Part shown: in pieces, positions 45,306-54,243 of the stretch
Layout of the letters: every line of letters starts with the position of its first letter
Numbering within the stretch: the first letter of the stretch is position 1
Source of the DNA: Streptomyces ferrugineus
GTDB lineage: Bacteria > Actinomycetota > Actinomycetes > Streptomycetales > Streptomycetaceae
Assembly: GCF_015160855.1 (NCBI RefSeq)
Contig: NZ_CP063373.1
Span: 9,027,001 to 9,091,000 of the forward strand
DNA length: 64,000 nt
Direction: 5' to 3'
The notes under the pieces: generated by a model
The model's database searches: none
What the model saw: only the letters and a program-made list of their open reading frames with translations
What the model was told of the DNA's origin: nothing
Made by a program: the position numbers and the translations under genes

Positions 45306-45330
45306 GGCCTGGCTGAAGCACCACGCAAGA

Positions 45331-45376
45331 CAGAGAAAGGACCTGCGCTCGGAGGGGGGCGCAGGTCCTTTCTCTG
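45331..45376. terminator. 18-bp perfect bidirectional terminator
   Basis: CAGAGAAAGGACCTGCGC (45331-45348) pairs with GCGCAGGTCCTTTCTCTG (45359-45376) across a 10-base loop, between the converging surface-protein and GMC oxidoreductase genes. The outer T-rich arm acts as the U-tract in either direction. Confidence 0.9.
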
Positions 45377-45392
45377 TGCCTGGGTGCGTTGC

Positions 45393-47183
45393 CTACTTCT
45401 TGGGCGGCATCGCCGGCATCCCCAGGAACGGCAGCTTCAGCGCCCCGAACGCCTCCGCCGGAACCGCCGGCGACATCGGCTCGACCGGCTTCAGGCGTTC
45501 GTACGCCGCCCCCTGTGCCGGACGCGGGTCGGCCTCGCCCTTGTTGGGCCAGTACGACATCGCCCGCTCGGCCTGCGCGGTGATCGTCAGGGACGGGTTC
45601 ACGCCCAGGTTGGCCGACACCGCCGCGCCGTCGACGACCGAGATGCCGGGGTGGCCGTACAGCCGGTGGTACGGGTCGAGCACACCGGTCTCGGGCGAGT
45701 CGCCGATGGGGCAGCCGCCGAGGAAGTGGGCGGTGAGCGGGGTGCCCATCAGCTCACCGACGTTGGAGCCGGCGAAGCCGTTGATGTCGTCGGCGATCGC
45801 CGACGCGGCCTCCGAAGCCGCCCTGATCTGCTTGGGGTTGGGGGACCCGTGCCCCTGGCGTGCCGTGAGCAGGCCCTTGCCGACGCCGTCCGGTTTCAGA
45901 TACGTCGTCAGCGAGTTGTCCAGCGACTGCATCACCAGGCCGATGATGGTCCGCTCCGACCAGCGGCGGTTGGACAGGGAGCGCAGGATGAGCAGGGGGT
46001 GGCGGGCCGCGTTCGCCAGCCAGGCCGCGATCCGCGACGAGCCCTCCGCGTACGGCACCTGAAGGATCGACAGGCCGCCCATCGAGTTGGAGCCCTTGCC
46101 GTAGCGGACCGGCTCGATGTGGGTGTTCTCGTCCGGGTGGATCGAGGAGGTGATGGCGACTCCTCGCGTGAAGTCGACCTTGGACTCGCCCGTCGCCTTG
46201 CGGTAGCGCCGGTTGTCGGTCTGCGCGCCGACCAGGGCCTCGGAGTTGGTGCGGGTCAGCTCGCCCAGCCTCGGGGAGAGGTACGGCAGCTGCCCGCCCG
46301 CCTTCATGCGGTGCAGCAGGGTCTGGGTGCCGTACGTGCCGGCGGCTATCACCACCCGGCGGGCCGTGAACAGCCGGCCCTTCCCCTTCTTCCTCCGGTC
46401 GCCCTTGCGGTCGGTCGGCAGCGTCGCCACCGCGTACCCGCCCCGCGAGTCGTCCGTGACCGACACGACCGTCGTCAGGGGGTGCACGACCGCGCCCGCC
46501 TTCTCGGCCAGGTAGAGGTAGTTCTCGTTCAGGGTGTTCTTCGCGCCGTGCCGGCACCCCGTCATGCACTCGCCGCACTCGGTGCACGCCCTGCGTGCCG
46601 GGCCCGCCCCGCCGAAGTACGGGTCGGCCACCTCCTGACCCGGCTTGGCGCGGGCCTCTCCCTCGGCGTCCTCGCCGTCCCCGAAGAAGACTCCGACCGG
46701 CGCCATGTGGAAGGTGTCGCCCACGCCCATCCGCTCGGCCGCCGCCTTCAGATGGACGTCGGACGGGGTCATCGTCGGGTTGAGCCGTACGCCGAGCATG
46801 CGCTGGGCCTGGTCGTAGTACGGCTTCAGCTCCTCCTGCCAGTCGGTGATGTCCCGCCACTGGGGGTCGTCGAAGAAGGCCTTCGGCGGTACGTAGAGGG
46901 TGTTGGCGTAGTTGAGGGAGCCGCCGCCCACACCGGCGCCTGCCAGGACCATGACGTTGCCGAGCAGGTGGATGCGCTGGATGCCGTACATGCCGAGCCT
47001 GGGGGCCCAGAGGTAGTTCCTCAGGTCCCAGGAGTTCCTCGGCAGGCTCTCGCGGGTCCAGCGGCGGCCGGCTTCCAGGACGCCTACGCGGTAGCCCTTC
47101 TCCGTGAGACGAAGGGCTGTGACGGAGCCGCCGAAGCCTGATCCGACGACGATCACGTCGTAGTCGTAGGTGTCCTGTGACAC
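45393..47183 (-). CDS. GMC-family flavin oxidoreductase with Cys cluster (cholesterol-oxidase-like)
   Basis: A 596-residue FAD enzyme. The dinucleotide fold has GSGFGG at 14-19 and LEAGRRW near 36, and the FAD loop GAGVGGGSLNYAN lies at 82-93. The C-terminus has AHFLGGCPIG and a GHPGISVVDGAAVSANLGVNPSLTI flavin motif. A Cys cluster CTECGECMTGC (Cys200, 203, 206, 210) has ferredoxin-like spacing, so an iron-sulfur centre is possible. Relatives oxidise sterols or other alcohols. No Tat or Sec signal is present. The start is the GTG at 47183 with AGGAGAG upstream. It is probably co-transcribed with the aldehyde dehydrogenase 69 bases upstream, suggesting alcohol-to-acid oxidation in sequence. 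Confidence 0.85.
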   Translation of the reverse strand: MSQDTYDYDVIVVGSGFGGSVTALRLTEKGYRVGVLEAGRRWTRESLPRNSWDLRNYLWAPRLGMYGIQRIHLLGNVMVLAGAGVGGGSLNYANTLYVPPKAFFDDPQWRDITDWQEELKPYYDQAQRMLGVRLNPTMTPSDVHLKAAAERMGVGDTFHMAPVGVFFGDGEDAEGEARAKPGQEVADPYFGGAGPARRACTECGECMTGCRHGAKNTLNENYLYLAEKAGAVVHPLTTVVSVTDDSRGGYAVATLPTDRKGDRRKKGKGRLFTARRVVIAAGTYGTQTLLHRMKAGGQLPYLSPRLGELTRTNSEALVGAQTDNRRYRKATGESKVDFTRGVAITSSIHPDENTHIEPVRYGKGSNSMGGLSILQVPYAEGSSRIAAWLANAARHPLLILRSLSNRRWSERTIIGLVMQSLDNSLTTYLKPDGVGKGLLTARQGHGSPNPKQIRAASEAASAIADDINGFAGSNVGELMGTPLTAHFLGGCPIGDSPETGVLDPYHRLYGHPGISVVDGAAVSANLGVNPSLTITAQAERAMSYWPNKGEADPRPAQGAAYERLKPVEPMSPAVPAEAFGALKLPFLGMPAMPPKK

Positions 47184-47202
47184 GTGCTCTCCTCGTTGAG
47201 AA

Positions 47203-47257
47203 CGGTGGTCCTGAACGGTTGGTCCTGAACAGGTGGTCCTGAACGGGTGGTCCTATT
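47203..47257. repeat. 13-14-bp tandem repeat, four units
   Basis: Units of the form cggtggtcctgaa (47203-47215), cggttggtcctgaa, caggtggtcctgaa and a partial cgggtggtcctatt fill the gap between the GMC gene and the aldehyde dehydrogenase stop, and enter the end of the latter. Confidence 0.7.
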
Positions 47258-48866
47258 TGAAGCGCAAGGCCTTCATCAGCCGCAGGCTCCTGCTCATGAA
47301 CTGCGCGTACTTCTCGTCGTCCATGCCCAGCGACGGCGCCATCGGCAGCAGCCGCTGCTGGGCGACCGTCTGGGCCTCCGTGTACTTGAGGATGCCCTCG
47401 GAGCCGTGCCGGCGGCCGAGGCCGGAGTCCTTCATGCCGCCCATGGGCGACTGGACGCTGCCGTACGCGGGGGCGTAGCCCTCGTTGACGTTGACCGTGC
47501 CGGTGCGCAGTCGGGCGGCGACCGCGCGGCCGCGGCCGCCGTCCTTCGTCCAGACCGACGAGTTGAGGCCGTACGGCGTGGAGTTGGCGTGCTCGATCGC
47601 CTCGTCCTCGGTCTTGAAGCGGTAGATGGAGACGACCGGGCCGAAGGTCTCCTCGGCGCAGACGGTCATCTCCGGCTCGACGCCGTCGAGGATCGTCGGC
47701 TCGAAGAAGTACGGGCCGATGTCGGGCCTGGCCACACCGCCCGCGACGAGCCTGGCGCCCTTCCCGACCGCCTCCTCCACATGCCGGGTGACCGTCTCCA
47801 GCTGCCGCTCGCCGACCAGCGAGCCCATGTCCGCGCCGTAGGCGAGGGACTTGCCCAGCCGCATCGCCTTGGTGCGGGCGGCGAAGCGCTCGACGAAGGC
47901 GTCGGCGATCGACTCGTGGACGTACAGCCGCTCGATGGAGATGCACAGCTGGCCGGCGGAGGAGAAGCAGGCGCGGACGGCGCCCGCGGCGGCCTTCTCG
48001 ACGTCGGCGTCCTGGAGGACCAGCATGGCGTTCTTGCCGCCGAGTTCGAGGGAGACGCCGACCAGCCGGGCGGCGGCGCCCTGGGCGACCTCGCGGCCGG
48101 TGCGGGTGGAGCCGGTGAAGGAGACGTAGTCGGCGTGCCGGACGACCTCGGGACCGACGACCGGGCCCTCGCCGAGGACGATCTGGAAGACCTCGGCGGG
48201 CATACCGGCCTCGATGAGCAGGTCACGGGCCCACAGGGCGGTCAGGCAGGTCTCCGTGTCCGGCTTCATGACGACGGCGTTGCCCGCGACGAAGGCGGGG
48301 AGCGCGTCGCCGACGGACAGCTCGAGGGGGTAGTTCCAGGGGGCGATCTGGCCCACGACGCCGCGCGGGTGGCGCAGTTCGGTGACGCGGGTGAGGGTCG
48401 GCATGGCGCCCGCGTGCCGCTTGGGCTTCAGATACGCCGGTGCCTTACGGCCGTAGTGGCGGGCCGCGACGGCGACGGCCTGCACCTCTTCGTGCGCGTG
48501 CAGCCGGGCCTTGCCGGTCTCCAGCTGGATGAGGTCGAGGACCTCCGCCTGGCGTTCGAGCACCAGGTCGTGGAAGCGGAGCAGTACGGCGGCGCGCTGC
48601 CGCACGGGGACCTGCTCCCAGACGGCCTGCGCCGTGCGGGCCGACTCGAAGGCCTTCGCCACGTCCTCGGGCGTCGACTCCGGCAGGTCGGCCAGCTTCT
48701 CGCCGGTGAACGGCGTGTGGTTCGCGGTCCGGCCGGAGCCGACCACGCCCTTGGTGAGCTGGGCCACCAGCTCGGGGGTGACCACGTCGGCGGCGGTACG
48801 GGCGCCCTGCGGGGCGGGGGCGAGGGGGTTGGTGCCGGTCTTGGCCGGGGCCTGCGCGTCCGTCAT
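47253..48866 (-). CDS. Succinate-semialdehyde-type NAD(P)+ aldehyde dehydrogenase
   Basis: A 537-residue aldehyde dehydrogenase. The catalytic Cys308 is in FSSAGQLCIS, Glu274 in VSLELGGKN and Asn178 in APWNYP. The SFTGSTRTGREV and EETFGPVVSIYRF elements are standard. In Streptomyces this type is usually annotated as succinic semialdehyde dehydrogenase, converting succinate semialdehyde to succinate, but specificity cannot be proved from sequence. It is full length, with an N-terminal extension of about 25 residues rich in Ala and Pro. Start ATG at 48866. It precedes the GMC oxidoreductase gene on the same strand, so a shared transcript and linked alcohol-aldehyde oxidation are likely. Confidence 0.85.
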   Translation of the reverse strand: MTDAQAPAKTGTNPLAPAPQGARTAADVVTPELVAQLTKGVVGSGRTANHTPFTGEKLADLPESTPEDVAKAFESARTAQAVWEQVPVRQRAAVLLRFHDLVLERQAEVLDLIQLETGKARLHAHEEVQAVAVAARHYGRKAPAYLKPKRHAGAMPTLTRVTELRHPRGVVGQIAPWNYPLELSVGDALPAFVAGNAVVMKPDTETCLTALWARDLLIEAGMPAEVFQIVLGEGPVVGPEVVRHADYVSFTGSTRTGREVAQGAAARLVGVSLELGGKNAMLVLQDADVEKAAAGAVRACFSSAGQLCISIERLYVHESIADAFVERFAARTKAMRLGKSLAYGADMGSLVGERQLETVTRHVEEAVGKGARLVAGGVARPDIGPYFFEPTILDGVEPEMTVCAEETFGPVVSIYRFKTEDEAIEHANSTPYGLNSSVWTKDGGRGRAVAARLRTGTVNVNEGYAPAYGSVQSPMGGMKDSGLGRRHGSEGILKYTEAQTVAQQRLLPMAPSLGMDDEKYAQFMSRSLRLMKALRFK

Positions 48867-48997
48867 GAGGCGCAGGGTATGCCGGAGCGGGGGCTTTGTG
48901 TACCCGTCGGTAACGGGGATTCACCGAGTGCTCACACAACGCCAGTGTCCACTGGCAACAAACCCGCTGATCAGGGCGTCGCCGGGTCGGCGCCACC

Positions 48998-51175
48998 TCA
49001 CTCGATCTCGAGTCGGTCACGAGCGCCCTTGAAGACCGCGGTTCCTTTCTTCTCCGTCGGCGTGCCCTTGGGCATGTCGACGCGCAGCTCGTACATACGG
49101 TCGTCGCCGGTGACCACGATGAGCTGCATGACGCGGGTCGGGGACTCCTCCATGTCGTACGTCGTGTCGGAGAGGACGGCGTCGTAGCCCTTGAAGGTGG
49201 TGCGGGTGGCCTGGGTGCTGGCGTCGTGGTTGTAGCGGTCCCAGGTGTCGTGCGCCTCCTGCGCCTGGTCGAGGAGCGGGCGCGGCGCCTTGTCCCACTG
49301 GGTGAGGCGGACCTGGACGAGGCCGATGTCGTAGACGACGAGCCGGGGCTGATCGGTGGCGTCGCCCTCCCGCGCGGCCTCCTTGTACTCGGCGGGGAGG
49401 AAGAGCACGGCGTCCATGTCCTGCTCACGGTGCTCGGTCCAGGTACCGGGGCTGGCCGGAGTGGGAGCGGTGGGGGCCGGGGTGGCTGTGGCGGTGGCGG
49501 TCACCTCCTTGACGCCGTCGCCCTGGTCCGTGTCCTTGTCCCTGCCGACGAGGAAGGAGGTGGTGGTGAACCAGGTGGCGGCGACGAGGAGGACACCGAG
49601 GGCGGCCAGGGGTGCGGGGCGCAGCCAGGAGCGGCCCCTGGGCTTCGGGCGTTCCGTGGGGACGGTCGTGGGTTCGGGCGTGGTTCCCGTGGCCGGTTCG
49701 GGGGTGGTTCCCGTGGCCGGTTCGGGTGCGGGGTCGGGCCGGGGCCGGGGCTCGCGCTGGGACTCGGGCAGGGGCCCGGACTCGGGCAGGGACTCGGGCT
49801 CGCGCTGGGACTCGGGCAGGGGCCCGGACTCGGGCAGGGACTCGGGCTCGCGCTGGGACTCGGGCAGGGGCCCGGACTCGCGCTGGGGCTGGGGCTCGCG
49901 CTGGGACTCGGGCAGGGGCCCGGACTCGCGCTGGGGCTGGGGCTCGCGCTGGGACTCGGGCAGGGGCCCGGACTCGCGCTGGGGCTGGGGCTCGCGCTGG
50001 GACTCGGGCAGGGGCCCGGACTCGCGCTGGGACTCGGGCAGGGGCCCGGACTCGGGCTCGGGCTCGGGTCGGGGCAGGGGCTCGGGTCGGGGCCCCGGTC
50101 CGGCCTCCGGCTCACCCACGCCCACGCCCACGCCACCGCGCTCACCCGCGCCCGCCCCACCGCGCCCACCCACGCCCGCGCCACCGCGCTCACCCGCGCC
50201 CGCCCCACCGCGCTCCGCCCGACCGGACTCCGCCCCACCGGTCAGCCGTACCGTCCCCGAGTCCTCCGCGAACTCCCGTAGCCCCGAAGCGTCCTGAGGC
50301 CCCGTCCCCGCCGCGTCCCCGAAGGGCTCCGGGAGCGGCCAGCCCTCCGTCACCGCCTCCAGCGCCGCCGCGACCTGGTCCGCGCCGGGCCGCCGCTCGG
50401 GGTCCTTCAGCAGCAGCCGCACGATCAGCGACCCCAGCGGCCCCGCCTGTTTCGGCTCGGGCGGGTCGGCGGCGAGGATCGCGGCGAGCGTGGACTCCAG
50501 GGTCGTACGGCGAAAGGGCGACCAGCCCTCCACGGCGGCGTACAGCAGGACGCCCAGCGACCACAGGTCGGAGGCGGGTCCCGCACCCCGTCCGGACATC
50601 CGCTCGGGCGCGATGAACTCCAGCGAGCCGACGAACTCGCCGCTCACGGTGAGGGATTCCTCGCCCTGGATGTGGGCGATGCCGAAGTCGGTGAGGACGA
50701 CGCGGTCATGGCGGCCCAGCAGTACGTTGGCCGGCTTGACGTCGCGGTGGACGATGCCGACGGCGTGCGCGGCGCGCAGGGCGCCGAGGACGGCGACGCC
50801 GATGCGGGCGGCCTCGGTCGCCTCGACGGGGCCGCGCTGGAGGACCTCGTGCAGGGACTCGCCGCGGACCAGCTCCATGACGATCCAGGGCAGGGTGTCC
50901 TCCACGACGACGTCATGGATGGACACGGCGGCCGGATGGTCGACGCGGGCGGCAGCGCGGGCCTCGCGGTAGAGCCGGTGGGCGGCGCGCTGATGGCCCG
51001 CGTCCTCCGGATCGCCGGGCAGCCTCGGCTGTTTGACGGCGACTTCACGGCCCACCAGTTCGTCGACCGCGCGCCAGACGGTGCCCATGCCGCCGGAGCC
51101 GATGCGCTCGACCAGGCGGTAACGCCCGCCGATCACACGCCCGTTGGGTCCGGCGCCGCCACCGTCGTCGCTCAT
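48998..51175 (-). CDS. Transmembrane Ser/Thr protein kinase with repeat-expanded juxtamembrane region
   Basis: A 725-residue eukaryotic-type kinase. The kinase domain covers residues 18-285 with GSGGMG, Lys48 (AVKQP), [14 protein letters not shown] and APERM, so it should be active. Residues about 290-520 are a Pro/Glu/Ser/Gln repeat tract built from a 16-residue unit around [12 protein letters not shown]. One membrane segment follows ([19 protein letters not shown]), then an extracytoplasmic domain of about 150 residues. That domain resembles the C-termini of four neighbouring kinases. The ATG at 51175 starts the protein. It is the last gene of the kinase array, 38 bases from the preceding one. 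Confidence 0.9.
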   Translation of the reverse strand: MSDDGGGAGPNGRVIGGRYRLVERIGSGGMGTVWRAVDELVGREVAVKQPRLPGDPEDAGHQRAAHRLYREARAAARVDHPAAVSIHDVVVEDTLPWIVMELVRGESLHEVLQRGPVEATEAARIGVAVLGALRAAHAVGIVHRDVKPANVLLGRHDRVVLTDFGIAHIQGEESLTVSGEFVGSLEFIAPERMSGRGAGPASDLWSLGVLLYAAVEGWSPFRRTTLESTLAAILAADPPEPKQAGPLGSLIVRLLLKDPERRPGADQVAAALEAVTEGWPLPEPFGDAAGTGPQDASGLREFAEDSGTVRLTGGAESGRAERGGAGAGERGGAGVGGRGGAGAGERGGVGVGVGEPEAGPGPRPEPLPRPEPEPESGPLPESQRESGPLPESQREPQPQRESGPLPESQREPQPQRESGPLPESQREPQPQRESGPLPESQREPESLPESGPLPESQREPESLPESGPLPESQREPRPRPDPAPEPATGTTPEPATGTTPEPTTVPTERPKPRGRSWLRPAPLAALGVLLVAATWFTTTSFLVGRDKDTDQGDGVKEVTATATATPAPTAPTPASPGTWTEHREQDMDAVLFLPAEYKEAAREGDATDQPRLVVYDIGLVQVRLTQWDKAPRPLLDQAQEAHDTWDRYNHDASTQATRTTFKGYDAVLSDTTYDMEESPTRVMQLIVVTGDDRMYELRVDMPKGTPTEKKGTAVFKGARDRLEIE
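49751..50066. repeat. 48-bp minisatellite inside the kinase juxtamembrane region
   Basis: Five exact-length 48-base units (two of one variant at 49751-49846, three of another at 49847-49990) are followed by a degenerate copy to about 50066. All keep the reading frame, encoding a 16-residue Pro/Glu/Ser/Gln unit. Copy number is likely to vary between strains. Confidence 0.85.
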
Positions 51176-51213
51176 GCCCCATGCCTACCTTGCGGGGCGG
51201 GCACCGCGCCAGT

Positions 51214-52893
51214 TCAGAGCTTGCCGATATCCAGGTTCGCGATGGCCGTCCGCGCCACCTCACGACCGCGGTCGGTGAAGTCACCCTTGCCGGGATAGTC
51301 GATGGTGAGCTTGTACATGTCTCCGGCGGAGGTCTTGTAGTAGAAGATCCTCATCTCGCGCGGGCGCTGGTTCTGGCTGTCGGTCGTGGTGTAGACGACG
51401 GTGTTCTCGGCGGCCGGCCTGTCCCGGTACGTGGTCTCGCCCTCGGGCTCGGTCGTCGCGCCCTCGGACATGCTGAGATCGTAGGCGCCGCCATCCTTGA
51501 AGTCGCTGTTGTCGTCATACATCTCGGCGGCCGCGGAGTCGGCGATGTTCTTGCCGGTGTCCTCGGCCTTCTTGTCGAGCGTCAGGCCGATCCAGACGGC
51601 GCCGCTCGCATCGGTGTACGACACCCAGTGGTCGTCGTCCGACTTCTCGGGCACGGCCCGCTTGTAGCCGTCGGGCACCGCCAGCGTCGCGCCGAGCGCC
51701 TTCTCCTCGCGGGTCGTCCAGCGGTCCGGCAGCGGTCCCGCGAACGGGTCGGCGATCACCAGGTACGCCGTCACCGCCGCCGCGACGACCGCCGCGCCGA
51801 GTCCCAGCAGCGCCTTGGGGCCCAGCCGGATGCCCGCCTTGACGCCCTCGGGTATCCGCACGACCTGCGTGGCGGCCTGGGCCGGCGGATCGGCCGCCTT
51901 CTCCAGCAGCGCACGCGTCTGCACGGCGTTCGGGCGGCGCGCCGGGTCCTTGTGGAGCAGGCCGTTGATGGCCTCGGCGAGCGGGCCCTGGGCGGCGGCG
52001 GGCGGCGCGGGCGCGGCGTTGAGGACGGACTGGAGCGTCGCGGGCGTGTTGCTGCGGCGGAACGGCGAGACGCCCTCCGTCGCCGCGTACAGGACGACGC
52101 CCAGGGACCACAGGTCGCTGGCCGGTCCCGGGCGCTGGCCCAGCACCCGCTCGGGCGCGATGTACTCGGGCGAGCCGACGAAGCCGCCGGTGTCGGTCAG
52201 ATTGGTCTCGCCCTCGATCTGGGCGATGCCGAAGTCGGTGAGGACGACGCGGTCGTGCCGGCCGAGGAGGACGTTGTCCGGCTTCACGTCGCGGTGCAGG
52301 ATGCCCGCCGCGTGCGCGGCCTCCAGCGCACCGAGCACCTGAAGGCCGATTCTCGCCGCGTCCCGGGCGCCGAGCGTGCCCTCCTGCAACGCGTCGCCCA
52401 GCGAACGGCCCTGCACCAGCTCCATCACGATCCACGGCCGGCCGTCCACGACGGCCACGTCATGCACGTTCACCACCGCGGGATGGTCGAGCCGGGCCGC
52501 GGCGCGTGCCTCGCGGCGCATCCGCTCGAAGGCGTTGTCCCGTTCGCGTTCGGGAAGGTGATCCGGTACCCGGGGCTCCTTGACGGCGACCTCGCGGTCC
52601 ACCGTCTCGTCCTTGGCGCGCCAGACCGTGCCCATCCCGCCGTGCCCGAGCTTGGCGAGCAGCCGGTAGCGGCCGGCGATCAACCGACCGGTGCCGGGGT
52701 CGGGCGCGGGCGGGGCGGTTGGGGCGGGGGTCGCGGGCCGGCCGGGCGCCATCTGCTGCGGTACGGCCCCGGCGGGCGCCGCGTACGGGTTGTCCGGGTG
52801 CGGGACGGGCCCGGGCGGGTTCGGCTGCGGCGGTTGCAGTTCGAAACTCGTCGGCTCGTCGGACCGGTAAGGGGCTCCCCCGTTGCTGCTCAT
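51214..52893 (-). CDS. Transmembrane Ser/Thr protein kinase
   Basis: A 559-residue kinase. A Pro-rich N-terminal tail of about 65 residues precedes the kinase domain ([43 protein letters not shown]). A single membrane helix follows (LLGLGAAVVAAAVTAYLVI), then an extracytoplasmic domain of about 165 residues. All catalytic motifs are intact. I chose the ATG at 52893 (MSSNGG...) because it gives the common N-terminus of such proteins; an ATG four codons upstream is also possible. It lies 92 bases after the next kinase gene and 38 bases before the following one, consistent with one operon. No PASTA repeats are present, so muropeptide sensing by that route is unlikely. Confidence 0.9.
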   Translation of the reverse strand: MSSNGGAPYRSDEPTSFELQPPQPNPPGPVPHPDNPYAAPAGAVPQQMAPGRPATPAPTAPPAPDPGTGRLIAGRYRLLAKLGHGGMGTVWRAKDETVDREVAVKEPRVPDHLPERERDNAFERMRREARAAARLDHPAVVNVHDVAVVDGRPWIVMELVQGRSLGDALQEGTLGARDAARIGLQVLGALEAAHAAGILHRDVKPDNVLLGRHDRVVLTDFGIAQIEGETNLTDTGGFVGSPEYIAPERVLGQRPGPASDLWSLGVVLYAATEGVSPFRRSNTPATLQSVLNAAPAPPAAAQGPLAEAINGLLHKDPARRPNAVQTRALLEKAADPPAQAATQVVRIPEGVKAGIRLGPKALLGLGAAVVAAAVTAYLVIADPFAGPLPDRWTTREEKALGATLAVPDGYKRAVPEKSDDDHWVSYTDASGAVWIGLTLDKKAEDTGKNIADSAAAEMYDDNSDFKDGGAYDLSMSEGATTEPEGETTYRDRPAAENTVVYTTTDSQNQRPREMRIFYYKTSAGDMYKLTIDYPGKGDFTDRGREVARTAIANLDIGKL

Positions 52894-52985
52894 GGCTCCA
52901 TCCATATCGTGGCGGGCGGTTCGGGAGCCAGCGAGATCGCTTTCCGGTCACAGAGCCGTGACTCAGGTCGCTACTTATCTCCCTT

Positions 52986-54149
52986 TTATTCGGAGTTGGT
53001 GGGCGCGGGCCGCTCCGGCTCGGTGGCCGCGGGAGCCGACGTGCCCGTGGGGCCCGAAGTGCTCGGCGACGGAGACGGGCTGAGTGAGGGAGTCGGGCTG
53101 GGCGTACCGGAGACACTCGCCGTACTCGGCCGCCCGAGCGACGTGCCCGGCACCGAACTGGTCGGCACCACGCCCCCGTCCCCACCCCCTCTCACCAGCA
53201 GCGCCGCCGCCGACACCCCCGCCACCGCCACCGCCGCGACCAGCACGACCGCGGCCAGCACACTGCGGGGGGAGTACGGGCGCTCCGCTCTGCTGAACCG
53301 TTTCGGCACGGGGGTGAGCCCCGTCTCCAGGAACTCCCGCAGCATCCGCTCCGCCGCCACCGCGTCCAGCCGCAGCCCCGGGTCCCGCTCCAGCAGCCCC
53401 TGTACGACGGAAAGGATCGGCGTCGCCTGCGCGGGCGGACGTATGTCCTCGGACACCACGGCGAGCACGACGCCGCTGAGCGAGTCGCGCCGGAACGGCG
53501 ACTCACCGGTCAGCGCCGCGCACAGCAGCGCCCCCACCGACCACAGGTCGGAGGCGGGGCCGGTGCCGCCGCCGGACATCCGCTCGGGCGCGGTGTACTC
53601 GGGCGAGCCGACGAAGGACCCGGACTCGGTGAGCGTGCTGGCGCCCGGCATCTGGGCGATGCCGAAGTCGCTGAGCACGACCCGGTCGGTGCCGTTCTCG
53701 ATGAGCACGTTGTCCGGTTTGACGTCCCGGTGCAGCACCCCGGCCGCATGCGCCGTGCGCAGCGCGCTCAGCAGGTCGGCGCCGATCCGGGCGGCCTCGT
53801 GCGCGTCGACGGGCCCGTGTGCGGCGATGCGGTCGGCGAGCGAGTCGCCGTCGATCAGCTCCATGACGATGTACGGGCGTTCGCCGTCCTCGACGACGTC
53901 ATGGACGACGAGGACGTGCGGGTGGCTGAGCTGCGCCACCGCCTGTGCCTCGCGCAACGTGCGTTCGCGCTGCCGTCGGGCCTCGGCCGCGGAGAGGGTC
54001 TCGTCGAGGGGGAGTTCCTTGACGGCCACCCTGCGCCCGAGCAACTGGTCGGTCGCCTGCCATACGACGCCCATGCCGCCGCGACCGAGCCTCGCCTCCA
54101 GACGGTAACGCCCCGCGATCACACGGAAGTTGGCGCCCTCGGTCCCCAT
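52986..54149 (-). CDS. Transmembrane Ser/Thr protein kinase with short Ser/Pro tail
   Basis: A 387-residue kinase, the smallest of the array. The kinase domain begins almost at the N-terminus (GRYRLEARLGRGGMG) and has AVKEL, HRDVKPDNV, DFGIA and APERM intact. One membrane segment follows (LAAVVLVAAVAVAGVSAAALLV). Outside the membrane there are only about 70 residues, Thr/Ser/Pro-rich, in contrast to the folded domain on the other five proteins. The start at 54149 (MGTEGANFRVIAGRY) fits relatives; two further ATGs lie within four codons upstream. Without a sensory ectodomain it may be driven by the neighbouring kinases or by cytoplasmic signals, which is inference. Confidence 0.88.
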   Translation of the reverse strand: MGTEGANFRVIAGRYRLEARLGRGGMGVVWQATDQLLGRRVAVKELPLDETLSAAEARRQRERTLREAQAVAQLSHPHVLVVHDVVEDGERPYIVMELIDGDSLADRIAAHGPVDAHEAARIGADLLSALRTAHAAGVLHRDVKPDNVLIENGTDRVVLSDFGIAQMPGASTLTESGSFVGSPEYTAPERMSGGGTGPASDLWSVGALLCAALTGESPFRRDSLSGVVLAVVSEDIRPPAQATPILSVVQGLLERDPGLRLDAVAAERMLREFLETGLTPVPKRFSRAERPYSPRSVLAAVVLVAAVAVAGVSAAALLVRGGGDGGVVPTSSVPGTSLGRPSTASVSGTPSPTPSLSPSPSPSTSGPTGTSAPAATEPERPAPTNSE

Positions 54150-54243
54150 GCGCCCCATCATGCCGCACCGGACCGATCAGCTCCGGGGCGCCGATCGGCC
54201 AACTATGCAAACCGGCAAAGGCTCCGCAACGCGGCAAAGGCCG

